Source of the DNA: Areca catechu
Taxonomy: Eukaryota; Streptophyta; Magnoliopsida; Arecales; Arecaceae
Assembly (NCBI GenBank): GCA_021397845.1
Contig: CM038053.1
Coordinates: 89,217,157-89,281,156 of the forward strand
Direction: 5' to 3'
Length of the DNA: 64,000 nucleotides
The translations under genes and the position numbers were made by a program. Under the pieces are notes generated by a model that did no database searches, was not told the origin of the DNA, and was given only the letters and a program-made list of their open reading frames with translations. Positions 9,393-20,690 of the stretch are shown in pieces. Numbering within the stretch: the stretch's first letter is position 1; the number at the start of each line of letters is the position of its first letter.

Positions 9393-11385
9393 GTGAGATG
9401 CATCCTGTCCCAGACTAAAGTTCAGGAAGATTGGCGTAGGACTAACATCCTACAGACTTTCCTTAAACTAGGGGATAAGGTATGTAAAATCATCATAGAT
9501 AGTGGGAGCTGTGTGAATGCCATTTCTACTAGCACTGTCAAAATGTTAGGCTTAACCCCAGTCCCCCACCCTAACCCCTATAAGGTTTCTTGGGTAGACT
9601 CTACCTCTATACCCATCCAGTCTAGATGTCAGGTCCAAATCCAAATGCAGTCCTATCAAGAGAAGATTTGGTGTGATGTCTTGCCCATGGGGGTGAGCAG
9701 TAAAATTCTTGGATCGAACACCTGTGTCTTTAGTTTCAATGGGAAGAAAATCACAATCCATTCAGTCCCTCCTAAGGAAAAGGTAGATAAAGGAACCAAT
9801 AAGGTCAGAGAAATGAAGACTGGAGTGAACCTAATTAGTGCCAAGGATCTAGAACAAGAAATTCATAGTGGTTCACCCATTTGGATGTTGACTGCTAAGG
9901 AACATAGGACTCCTACACCCTCAGAGCCTCCTCAAGAAGTTAAGTCTTTATTAGAAGAATTTGAGGATGTTTTTCCCGAGGATCTGCCAGACCACCTTCC
10001 ACCTCTTAGGGATATTCAGCATTCCATAGATTTAGTCCCAGGAGCTACTTTACCCAACTTGCCCCATTATAGGATGAATCCATCTGAGCATAAAGAACTG
10101 AAAAAGCAGGTTGGTGAATTGTTGAGGAAGGGGTTCATTAGAGAGAGTCTTAGCCCTTGTGCAGTCCCTGCACTTCTAACCCCGAAGAAGGATGGCACGT
10201 GGAGGATGTGTATCGATAGTCGTGCCATCAATAAAATCACAATCAAGTATAGGTTCCCCATCCCTAGACTAGATGATATGCTAGATATGATGGCCAGTGC
10301 CATGGTTTTTTCTAAAATTGATCTCAAGAGCGGCTATCATCAGGTTAGGATTAGACCAGGGGATGAGTGGAAAATCGCCTTCAAAACTAAGGATGGTCTC
10401 TTTGAATGGGTTGTTATGCCTTTTGGGTTGTCAAATGCCCCTAGTACTTTCATGAGGATTATGACCCAGGTACTTAGAGCTTTCATAGGGAAGTTTGTAG
10501 TGGACAAATTTGATGACATCCTGATCTATAGTAAGACCCCTGCAGATCACCTAGGCCACCTTAGACAAGTCTGTCAAGTTTTGAGTAATGATAGTCTCTA
10601 CGGTAATCTCAAAAAGTGTGAATTTATGACCAATTAAATTATCTTCCTTGGTTTTGTTGTAACCCCTGATGGCGTGGCTGCCGATCCTGAAAAGATTAGG
10701 TCCATAGTAGAATGGCCAGAGCCGACCAGTGTGCATGAAGTCAGAAGTTTCCATGGCTTGGCTACCTTTTATAGGCGATTCATCAAGGGGTTTAGTACTG
10801 TAGTTGCTCCTATCACAGACTGTATTAGGAAGGGAGAATTTCAGTGGACTAAAGCAGCCCATAAAGCCTTCCTAGATCTTAAGGATAGGATGACCCAGGC
10901 ACCCATTTTGAGGTTACCAGACTTTTCAAAGGTATTTGAGGTTGCCTGTGATGCTTCAGGAGTAGGTATAGGTGGAGTCCTAAGCCAAGAGAACCATCCC
11001 GTAGCATTCTTTAGTGAGAAAACTTAATGATGCTAAGCTTAGGTATTCTACCTATGATAAGGAATTTTATGCGGTAGTGCAAGCTTTGCGTTACTGGAGA
11101 CATTATTTGCTATCGCAAGAATTTGTGCTGTTTTCGGACCACGAGGCTCTTAGATTCCTGAATTCCCAGAAGAAGCTTAACCCTAGGCATGCTAAATGGG
11201 TAGAGTATATCCAGTCCTATACTTTTGTTTTGAAGCATAAGGCTGGGTCTGAAAATAAGGTAGCTGATGCCCTTAGTCGTCGATCTTTGTTGTTGAATTC
11301 TGTTAGGGCTGAAGTCATAGGGTTTGAGCAAATCAAAAAGAATATGAGTCGTGTCCGGATTTTAAAATTGTGTACCAAGATCTAA
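9393..11385 (+). pseudogene. pol: pol of element B, part 1: protease, reverse transcriptase, RNase H
   Basis: The aspartic protease has its active-site triad as IIIDSGSC (Asp codon 9498-9500). RT is open for about 414 codons to a stop at 10635 and has the usual MPFGLSNAPSTF, but the YFDD box reads KFDDILIY (10506-10517), so the Tyr before the catalytic pair is Lys. RNase H (EVACDASGVGIGG, YDKEFYAVVQAL, SDHEALRF, VADALSRR) is split by one extra A in a run near 11020. With one stop and one frameshift the enzyme is dead as written. RT and RNase H lengths are normal for the family. Confidence 0.92.
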
Positions 11386-12838
11386 CTCAAGGACCATCTA
11401 GTGAACATAAGTATTATTCCCTTTTAGATGGCTTTCTGTTCTTTAAGAATAGGCTTTGTATCCTTAGAACCTCTCTTAGAGAATTTTGATTTGGGAAACT
11501 CATGCTGGAGGTTTAGCTGGCCATTTCGGAAAAGATAAGACCACCCTGGCTATTGAAGACCATTTTTTCTGGCCTAGCTTAAAAAGAGACGTAGCACACA
11601 TTGTGGCAAGGTGTCGGACCTGCGCTGTTGCCAAACAGCAAAAACAGAACACCGGCCTTTATACCCCACTCCCTGTCCCAGATCGTCCTTGGCAAGATGT
11701 GAGCATGGACTTTGTGTTAGGTTTGCCAAAGACCCAGAGGAGGCATGACTCCATCTGTGTTGTAGTAGACCGATTTTCCAAGATGGCCCATTTCTTTCCT
11801 TGTTCCCAAACATTTGATGCGTCTAAGGTAGCCATCCTGTTCTTTAATGAAATAGTTCGACTCCATGGCCTACCCAAGACCATTGATTCAGATAGGGATG
11901 TCCGGTTCACCAGCTATTTCTGGAAAACCCTTTGGCATAAGTTAGGGACAAAACTTAAGTTTTCAACTGCCTATCATCCCCAGACTGATGGCCAAACCGA
12001 AGTAGTGAACCGTAGTTTAGGCAATCTGTTAAGGTGTCTTGTTGGTGAAAGCATTAGGAACTGGGATTTGTACTTACCTAGAGCTGAATTTGCATATAAT
12101 GACTCGGTCAATAGGTCTACAGGTAAGAGTCCATTTGAAATTGTGCATGGTTACAAACCTCACACACCTCTTGACCTAGCTCCTTTACCAGTCCACACAC
12201 GAGTCTCCGAGTCTGCCGAAGTTTTTGCACAGCATATAAAAGACTTGCATAAAGAATTTCAAGCCAAAATAAATTTAAGTAATGAAACTTATAAGAAGTT
12301 AGCTGATTCTCAAAGGCGAGTCAAAACTTTTGATGAAGGAGACTATGTAATGATTAGGTTAAGGCCTAAACGGTTTCCTCCTGGAACCGTTAGAAAGTTA
12401 CATGCTAGAGGAGCTGGACCATTTAGAGTAGTGAAGAGATTAGGATCCAATGCCTATGTGCTCGAGTTGCCTCCAGAACTAGGCATTAGCTCCACTTTCA
12501 ACATTATAGACCTAGTAGAGTATAGAGAGCCAGCTGTGATTCCCAGTGAGGCTTTTGAACCTAATCCTGCTCTTGAGAGTGAACCCAACCCTGTGTGTCC
12601 ACCAACAAACTGGCCTGTGAGGAAAGAGCAGATTGAAAAGATCCTGGATGATCAGGTTATCTCTACTCGTAATCGAGGATACCAAAGATACCTGGTCCGC
12701 TGGCAAGGAAGGTCAGATTTTGATGACTCTTGGATCTCCCGAGAAGAATTACAAGAATTGGACCCAGACCTGGTGCGGGCACCAGACTCAGAAGAAGACT
12801 TCAGAGCTCCATCTGGATCTCTGATTAACCTTGCCTGA
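11386..12838 (+). pseudogene. pol: pol of element B, part 2: integrase and chromodomain, reading into a solo LTR
   Basis: Two small indels near 11340 and 11483 break the frame upstream. From 11486 the frame is open for about 450 codons. It shows the zinc finger (ETHAGGLAGHFG...CRTCAVAK), the core with Asp (MDFVLGLPK), Asp (DSDRDVRF) and Glu (GQTEVVNRS), the C-terminal beta domain and a chromodomain (YLVRWQGRSDFDDSWI). At codon 'DPDL' (12770) the frame enters the inserted LTR and gains 22 foreign residues before stopping. The original end of the chromodomain lies at 14392-14460. Confidence 0.92.
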
Positions 12839-14386
12839 AGAATTAGGGTTTTTGGTTTGTAATAAGAGTTGACTAGATCAACTCAATTTAGCTTAAGTCT
12901 ATATTACCTGCATTTTATTTTGTTGAGTCATGTTGACTCAGTAGTGGACTAGGGCTTCAACCTGGGGTGTTACATTTTCTCCCAAGGCCAAGCAAGTGGG
13001 CGCCACACTCCCAGCCACACTCCCAGCCATACGCCTGAGTCCAAGGGGCGCCATATCTACATCCAGCAGCCTTGGTCCCCACACCACAGATAGTAGCTTC
13101 CTTCTCTCATGCGCCAGTTGAGGAGAAATCCACCAGGAGTCCACAAATCAAGGGGGCGGCCCAAGACTTTCCCAAAAGAACCAAACTATGAAAGGGAAGA
13201 AATTCACTTGGAGAGAACTTCAAGGAGGCGCCCACTACCTGCCAAAAATATCCAAAACAAAGATGGGAAGGACCTTGACTTAGGGAGGAAGAAAAGGAGG
13301 AGTCCAAAAGAGTTGAGCCATGGAAGGAAAGAAATCCTTTCTTGAAGACCCAAGAATGGAGGCGCCATCTACCTGCCTTTTATAACCCAAATCAAATTTT
13401 TTGGTACCTTGGCCGACCATATGTGTATGGACTATCCTGATTTGTAGATCCCCTCCTTTAGTCCCACATGGGAAGATGTAAAACCCTACTCTCTTGTAAA
13501 GCCCTATAAATTAAACCCCTCTTGTAAGTTTAAATCAATCAGATGAATGAAACCAATTTTTTTTTGTGAGCAAACTTTGTGTTTTCTCTCTTCCGCACTT
13601 GCATCCAGGTGTTGAGCTCCATGAGGGAGTAAATCTGGGTTCCCCAGGAACCTTGAGGAGGTGTGAGATCTCCAAAACCCAAACCCTAGGTTAGCCACTC
13701 CACTCCCAAACCCTAGCCACCCATCACCCTTCTCTTTCCACCAAGCCCTAGCCTATCCCACTTCTCAAGGCCATCCTCTTCAAGTCAAGGCCGACCACCA
13801 GCATCCGGGTCCAGTCCGGATACTTCAGATCTACAGCAATTCTAAGAGGAAGTCAGATCAGCCTTCAGGAGAATCCTGATTTCAGCAACTTCAGCTTTCA
13901 AGTTCTTCAACCTGGTAAATCTTTTCTTGAGTATCTGAATTCCATTATTTGTTCCTCTTCATTCCCAGATCTTGAGTCTAGGAGAAGCCGACCAAACCAC
14001 AAGACCAGTATTGGAGGATCCATTGCAAAGGTATCCGAATCTGAGGATCCAATAATCTGCTCGAGAGAGTTCTTCTACCAAACTTTGTGAAGATCAGTGT
14101 ATGGTTGGTAACCCATCTCTCCTCTCTATTTCTGTCCTGTTGAAAGTTCAGAGCGAAACCCTAGGTCTGGGAGTTTCTCAACCCCCAGCGATCCGTTACT
14201 TCTAAACTACTCTGATAATTTAGCTTCTTCTAAATTGTGCTTTCAATTCTTACCTAGTTTCCATCAATTTAGTTTACTTTACTTTGAGTCGAGACCAATT
14301 TCTGAAATATAAAAAAAAAAAAAGAAAAAAAGAATTAATCTAAGATTTACTTCCTTATACGCTTCTTTGTTCTTTGTTCTGCATCA
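12771..14386 (+). repeat. Solo LTR (1616 bp) inside B's chromodomain, AGACC target duplication
   Basis: Starts TGGTGCGGGCACC and ends TTCTGCATCA. It is flanked by AGACC at 12766-12770 and 14387-14391. No primer site or internal region is attached. It belongs to the A/B/J LTR family but is a different subtype from B's own LTRs. It is the product of LTR-LTR recombination after insertion, and it shows that TGGTGCGGGCACC is the true LTR start. Confidence 0.93.
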
Positions 14387-14460
14387 AGACCTCTTGGAGA
14401 GATACCAGAGCCAACTTGATCCATACTCGACAGGGTCGAGTTCCTCCCACCTAGGAGAAT
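14387..14460 (+). pseudogene. Displaced C-terminus of B's chromodomain
   Basis: Continues 'DLLERYQSQLDPYSTG' in the frame cut at 12770. The first five bases are the AGACC duplication. A purine-rich tract (AGGAGAAT) just before 14461 probably primed plus-strand synthesis. Confidence 0.85.
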
Positions 14461-16210
14461 TGGTGCGGGCACCAGACTCAGAAGAAGACTTCAAAGCTCC
14501 ATCTGGATCTCTGATTAACCTTGCCCGAAGAATTAGGGTTTTTGGCTTGTAATAAGGGTTGACTTGATCAACTCAATTTAGCTTGAGTATGTATTACCTG
14601 CATTTTATTTTGTTGAGTCATGTTGACTCAGTAGTGGTCTAGGACTTCAACCTGGGGTGTCACATTTTCTCCAAGGCCAAGCAAGTGGGCGCCACCACTC
14701 CCAGCCACACGCCTGAGTCCAGGGGGCGCCACATCTTCATCCAGTAGACTTTGGTCCCCACACCACAAATAGCAGCTCCCTTCTTTCATGCGCCAATTGA
14801 GGAGAATGCAACCAAGGATCCACAAAATAAAGGGGCGGCCCAAGACTTCCATAAGAGCCAAACTATGAATGGGAAGAAAGTTTCTTGGAGAGAACTTCAA
14901 GGAGGCGCCCATTACCTGCCAAAAATACCCAAAGCAAAGTTAGGAAGAACCATAACTTGGGGAGAAAGAAAAGGAGGTATCCAAAAAAGGTTGAGCCATG
15001 GAAGGAAGGAGATTTCTCTTTAAGAGCAAGGTTAGGAGGCGCCCTAGTCATTCCAAATAAGGTCAGATATAAAAGGGAAAAAATTTCTCTTGGAGGGTAA
15101 GGTTAAGAGGCACCCAAACACTTCCAGATAAGGACAAGCATAGAAGGAAAAAATTAATTTTCTTGGAGGTCAAGGCTAGGAGGCGCCACCCACTTTCCTT
15201 TTTTGAAGCCTCAATCATCTTATGGAATTATTTGGCCGGCCATATGAGTAGGGATTGATCCTACAATCCTAATTTGAAGATCCCCTCCTTTAGTCCCACA
15301 TGGGAAGATGTAAAACCCTACTCTCTTGTAATGTCCTATAAATTAAACCCCCATGTAAGTTTGAAATCAATCAGATGAATGAAACCAACTTTTTTTTGTG
15401 AGCAAACTCTGTGTTTTCTCTCTTCCGCACTTGCATCCAGGTGTTGAGCTCCATGAGGGAGTAAATCTGGGTTCCCCAGGAACCTTGAGGAGGTGTGAGA
15501 TCTCCAAAACCCAAACCCTAGGTTAGCCACTTCTACTCCAAAACCCTAGCCGCCCACCATCCACTTCAATCCACCAAACCCTAGCCTATTCCACCTCCCA
15601 TGGCCTCTCTCTCCATGTCCAGGCCGACCACCAGCATCCAGCTCCAGTCCGGATACTTCATATCCAAAGCTCTTTTTAGAGGGAGTCGAATCAGCCTTCA
15701 AGAGAATCCGGATCTCAGCGACATCAGCCTTCAAGTTCTTCGACCTGGTAAATCCTTCCCTGAGTCTCTGAATCCATCACTTGTTTTCTTCTTCCCAGAT
15801 CTTGAGTTCAGGAGAAGCCGACCCAGCCACGAGGCCAGTATTGGAGGATCCATTACGAAGATAGTCGAATCCGAAGATCCAACAATCTGCTCGAGAGAGT
15901 TCTTCCACCCAAATTCTGTGAAGATCACTGTCTGGTTGGTAAACCATCTCTTCTCTTTATTTCTGTCCTGTTGAAAGTTCAGAGCGAAACCCTAGGTCTG
16001 GGAGTTTCTGAACCCCCAGTGATCCGTTACTTCTGAACTACTCTGATAACTTAGCTTCTTCTAAATTGTGCTTTCAATCCTTACCTAGTTTCCATCAACT
16101 TAGTTTACTTTACTTTGGGTCGAGGCCAATTTCTGAAATAAAAAAAAAAAAAAAAGAATTAATCTTAAATTTACTTCCGCATACGCTTCTTTGTTCTTTG
16201 TTCTGCATCA
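14461..16210 (+). repeat. Element B 3' LTR (1750 bp)
   Basis: Starts TGGTGCGGGCACC and ends TTCTGCATCA. A TATA-like CCTATAAATTAAAC lies near 15338. From 14989 onward it is the sister of 6065-7284. Confidence 0.92.
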
Positions 16211-16536
16211 ACGAGCTTTAGTAGGCTTGGCATTAGATGACTAAAAAATCAAGATGAGACCTCTAGGAATGCTTCTAAATTTTTTTTTTTGAATTGCCAA
16301 ATGAGAATGTTACATCATTGGTAATACATCTGAACATTTTCGACATTCCAAGTCCAAGGGATTGGAGTTCCAATGAAGTCTTCAATTTCATAAGTTCTTT
16401 GCTAAAGGACTTAAAAGAATTATGCCATAAAAGTCAATCACTGTGGCATTTTTGTATTCTTCTAACTCAAGATTGATATAAATAAAGGCAATTTTCGATT
16501 CACCATTTGTTGTCTTATGTTTTAATTATAAGATTA
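16211..16536. other. Unassigned sequence between B and copia E
   Basis: About 325 bp with no match to anything else in the window. It includes a T-run, a 60-codon plus frame (16294-16476) that I do not recognise, and AATAAA at 16481-16486 just after its stop. It could be a gene or transcript fragment, or part of an older repeat. The first five bases are B's target duplication. Confidence 0.4.
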
Positions 16537-18217
16537 TGTTGAACCCCATAGGTTAGGGCAATGGAATTAGGGTTATGATAGACATCATAATGTTAAGATA
16601 TAAGTTCCTATAAACCCTAATCTAAAATGTTCTGAGTCGATGGATCATCGATTCGAGGATCATGAATCCGGAAAGACAAGCACATCCTATATATACTCGA
16701 TAGAGAGGGTGGTTGGTCTCACAACCACTTGTGTAGAGACACTAATACAATGATGTGGTGCTCATTAGGTTATGAGTCCACTAAACTGATATGATAAGAG
16801 GACATGAAATGGTAGTCTTACTTACTCATCAAAAAGTATGTTCTCTTAGTGGAAGTTGTGCATGTGATCCTTAGACCTGAGGCTACCATAGTATCTTGGT
16901 CACATGAACCCATGTTTTGGTTTATACTCATTCATGGCAATTAAGTCATGTACGGGGTGCTTCTAGATATGGTGGATTGTGTATGAAGGTAATGAGTAGG
17001 TCAACAAGGAATCGATCACTCCTAGTAAGGGGAGTAGTTATCCCATGAAATCTCTTCGATTGTTGACTCAGGAAGTCTTTAATCAAAGAAAGATGAGATT
17101 AGATAGGGTTTCTAATCTATCATCGGTCAAGTCTTTATTATCGAATTGGTATTCAAAAGAATTAAGTGCATGGCTTTGACATTTATCCATGTCCATCACT
17201 TAATCAGGATAATGTGTGATCGAAGGATTGAATTGCACGGTAACATTCCACTAAAGGGTATTTTGATAATTTCTACCAAATTTATCATTTTTTAGATAGG
17301 CATGATATGTTGCTAGAGGTCAATCAGGTCTTGTAGGTTTTCATGAATCAAATTGATAGGATTCGTGAGTCAATTTTGAAGCTAGTTTCAAATTAGCAAC
17401 TCGGTTAACTCGATTTGACCTAATTGGGTCAATCAATTTTGACTGGATCGAATTGGATTGGACCTAGACCTACTACTAGCTAGATGTGGAACCCAAACGA
17501 TGACACACATTAAGGAATTGGCCAAGAAAGTCAATTATTTTTAATTAGGGTCATGGGATCCTAATTGGCTAGCTAGTTGGCATACTAATATGTTGGATAG
17601 CCCAACTCCTAACCCAATTGAATTGGATGAGCTTGCTTACTATTTGGGCTAACCAATTTAAGACAGACTTAAATTGGGTTGTCTTAATAGGGACAGCCTT
17701 AATCAGATTTTATCTAAATTATTTAGACTTTATCTTGGAATTATGGAAGAGTCCTTCTATCAGGGGACTCTGGCACCAAGAATTATGTGCGGCAACTTTA
17801 AGGGGTGCAGAAAGACCAAGAGTTCTTCTGCCAATTAATCACCTATTCTAGATAAGCATAAAGACTTTCTCCCTAATCTCCACACACAAATGAATAGGAT
17901 TTTTCTGGTCAAAATGAATAATTTGCATGGAACAAACTGGCGCATAATGAAAGGTTGAGATGTTTCATAAAGAGGCACAAGTTTGAAAGGCCAGAATCCT
18001 GTTTGAAGACTCTAAGTTTCTTCGATACACCTCTTAAGATTCCATGCTCCCAGCTTTATTCTTGACTGGTAATATGCCACATGGCATGTAGAAAAAATGC
18101 TGGAAAATCCAAGAAAGGTGGTATCATGATATGTCTATTCATCCAAAAGACTCCTTCTCATCGAAGGGTCTTATTAGATGGCTGAGATAGAGACATATTA
18201 GGCACCTCATCCCTCTC

Positions 18218-18225
18218 TATAAATA
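18218..18225 (+). promoter_or_regulatory. TATA box in E's LTR
   Basis: TATAAATA in a CTCTCTATAAATAAGC context, about 0.5 kb before the LTR end. It is the probable U3/R promoter. Confidence 0.65.
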
Positions 18226-18587
18226 AGCATCAGTAATCTGATGCCATGCATTCCAATTTTCATCGGATAAAGTCCTTTCAATTCTTTTTCCTTGCTATTT
18301 TAAGACAAGCCTTTTCCTCTTCAGAAAAGACTTGTCCTTTTAAGACAAACCTTGTCACTTTAAGAAAGGTCCTAGAAAGAGCTATAGAAAGGCTAACCAA
18401 ATTTTGATAAAGGATTCAAAGAGTGCTCTGAGTGCCCTACAAGAGGGTAGGGAGTCCAGCAAACAGAGAAAGTCTGGAAGGCTACTGGAAGAGTCCAATC
18501 AAAAAAGCAAGCTTGTTAGGAGTGCTTCCTTGGTCCGGCACCTATGTGGATCATCTCTAGAGGGCATACACTTATGTGCCTTGTGTA

Positions 18588-18593
18588 AATAAA
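18588..18593 (+). terminator. Poly(A) signal in E's LTR
   Basis: AATAAA about 370 bases after the TATA box and before the LTR end, as expected for the R region. Confidence 0.5.
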
Positions 18594-18756
18594 GAGCATA
18601 GTGCTTAAGGTATTCCTCTATAACCCTAGCGATTTTATTTATTAATTGTTTTGCTTAAGTGGTCCTAGGGTTTAGGGTTCTGGCCAGTTAAGGTTTCAAA
18701 AAATAAAAATTTTGAAACCCGATCTTCCACTGTGCCCGGCCTGAGGAACCCAATAG

Positions 18757-18770
18757 TGGTATTAGAGCCA
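18757..18770 (+). other. Primer-binding site (E)
   Basis: TGGTATTAGAGCCA, one change from the usual tRNA-Met complement, four bases after the LTR end. Confidence 0.85.
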
Positions 18771-19883
18771 CCTTGATGCATGCAATTAGAAATCTCTTTA
18801 TGGTTGATTGTTTGCTATGCTATGAATTAATCCATAATTAGTTCAAATATATATATATGACATGTTATATCCTAGTAACTACTTCGGATTGGGTTAGTCA
18901 CCATGGCCATCCTGTTATAGAAGCCAGCTAGGGTTTAAAGGCCCTCTCTTCTCATTCAATGACATCTCCTATAGCATGTAGGGGTGTTGCTGTGGCCATA
19001 TCCCATGAACTAGTGAGTTGAACAGAATACTTTTATAATCATACTATGTTATGCATATTAGGGTTAATAGCTTGTATGATGGATTGAATGTCATGTTTAA
19101 TTAGGATATGTTTGAGACCATCAAAGCCCTCATAAATATTATATTTAGTCATATTGTAAGTTAATCATGATGCAAATTTGATTAAGGTATGATCAGCCAA
19201 TTGGTGTTTAGGAAAAGTGATTCTGGGAAGGTAAAGGAAATGGGATTTTTAATTGGGATCCCCTCATCTCTTCCACTTACCTAGTCAATTTAGTTACATC
19301 TAAACCTTCAATTGGAAATGCTAATTGATTAAGCGCACTACAAATTGCCTTCTTTCTTGCTATGACAAATTTGTATCAAAACTATAGTAGGTTTATTGAG
19401 CAAACTCAAGGCTTACTATTAGGGTTTGATATAAAGTTTGACATGGTGCATTTTGTGGTTTATAGTATGGTTAATAATGTTACTTTGTTGAGCAAACTCA
19501 AGGGCGATATTATTCAATCATGACTATATAAAATGAATAGTTACTAAACTAAGATATTTTGGTTTGTTGTGCAAATATAAGGCCATAAGTGTCTTAGAGG
19601 CATGTGTTATGTTGAGAATTATAAGGGATGCAATTGGAAAGGAATTTCCTACCTTTGAACTTATAATTATTTGTTTTGTAAACACAAAGCATTTATAAGG
19701 AATTGGGATCTCATCCCGACTAAAGAAACTAGATATTGGTTTCTCATTTACCATAGTTGAGGGTTATGGTATTCAAAGAAAATAGTGGGAGACACAATTA
19801 GATTTAAAGTCCTTATCTAATTGTGATCATCATCTTGAGTGGTCTACTTATGTAAAGTTCTTGTTTGTTCATAGATTTAAATT
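18771..19883 (+). other. Element E 5' leader
   Basis: About 1.1 kb with no long frame. It contains the block at 18897-18995 that is shared with Ty3 leaders, and several copies of GAGCAAACTCAAGG-type words (around 19398 and 19490). Gag starts at 19884. Confidence 0.75.
18897..18995 (+). promoter_or_regulatory. Conserved leader block (copy in copia E)
   Basis: Reads CACCATGGCCATCCTGTTAT, then CCCTCTCTTCTCATTCAATG, then GCATGTAGGGGTG. Element D has the same string of words (CACCATGGCC, CATTCAA, TCCTAT, GCATGTAGGGGTG) in its Ty3 leader. The block lies about 130 nt after the primer site. Confidence 0.6.
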
Positions 19884-20690
19884 ATGGCTTCTAATCTTTC
19901 ACTACGGGGCATCTTGGATGCCAATAAGATGACCAGACCAAACTATGTGGATTGGTTGAGGAACTTGGGAATAGTACTTACTCAGAAAAAAGTTTCCGAC
20001 ATCCTCGATTCTTCATATCTAGATCCGATCGGAGATGATGCTACAAAGGAGGAAACGGTCACTTATAGAATAAGGCAGAATGATAGCTTGACTATCAAGT
20101 TCTTCATATTAGCCTTTATGAATAATGAGCTAAAAAGGCAACATGAAGACATGGAACCTCAGTCCATATTGCATAATCTTAAGGAGCTTTATAGAGAGCA
20201 TAGTCAGACTGCTCGATATGAAATATCGAAGTAGTTGTTCAGAGCATGCATGAGTGAGGGTTCTTCCATCCAAGCACATGTCCTTAAGATGATTGACCTG
20301 ATCACTAGATTTGGTCAACTAAGGTTTTGTGATGGATGGAGAGCTTAATCAAGACTTGATCCTACAATCACACCTAGATTCCTTCTCTCAGTTTATCATG
20401 AACTACCACATGAACAAACTAAACCTGACATTACCAGAGCTGCTTAACATGCTTAAGATAGCTGAGAGCCACTTCAAAAGAGATAAAGCTAATCATCTTC
20501 TTCTTGTTGATGGGAAGAAGAAAGGAGTAATGATGAAGAGTAAAAGTGAAAGCTGAACCCTAAGAACATCATCAATAAGAGAAAGAAGGCAAAGAGGCCT
20601 TCAAATGATGGATCATGTTTCTTCTACAGCAGGAAGGGACATTGGAAGAAGAACTACAAGATGTATCTTGCAGGTTTGAAGCAGGATGCC
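19884..20690 (+). pseudogene. gag: gag of copia E
   Basis: Starts MASNLSLRGILDANKMTRPN, followed by NYVDWLRNLGIVL, the usual start of Ty1/copia Gag (UBN2-type). A stop at about codon 117 and a frame change near 20320 break it. The C-terminal half continues at 20329-20556 (LNMLKIAESHFKRDKANHLL). The zinc knuckle near 20610-20650 is decayed: CFFYSRKGHWKKNY, where the second and last Cys are Tyr. No full Gag is possible. Confidence 0.85.

Larger units (their letters stand above)
6065..16210 (+). mobile_element. Element B: full-length decayed chromovirus (Ty3), interrupted by A and a solo LTR
   Basis: Order is 5' LTR (truncated by A), primer site, leader, gag, protease, RT, RNase H, integrase, chromodomain, 3' LTR. 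This Ty3 order plus the chromodomain marks a chromovirus; a Galadriel-like lineage is my best guess only. The two outer LTRs are clearly sisters and both differ more from the LTR in between (12771-14386), so the middle one is a later insertion. The right flank ACGAG (16211-16215) should be one target duplication; its partner lies left of the window beyond A. Confidence 0.88.
16537..18752 (+). repeat. Element E 5' LTR (about 2.2 kb)
   Basis: The end is fixed by the primer site: ...GAGGAACCCA at 18752. The start at TGTTGAACCCC is inferred from the TG rule and change of sequence, and cannot be checked without the 3' LTR. It has a TATA box and poly(A) signal in the right order. Frames inside it are not genes. 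Confidence 0.65.

Noticed and set aside
14387..16210. Tandem second copy of element B with collapsed interior
   Set aside because: The AGACC duplication shows 12771-14386 is a separate solo LTR inside B; 14461-16210 is B's own 3' LTR.
17618..17851. 77-codon frame in E's LTR
   Set aside because: AT-rich LTR sequence, no homology or conserved start.
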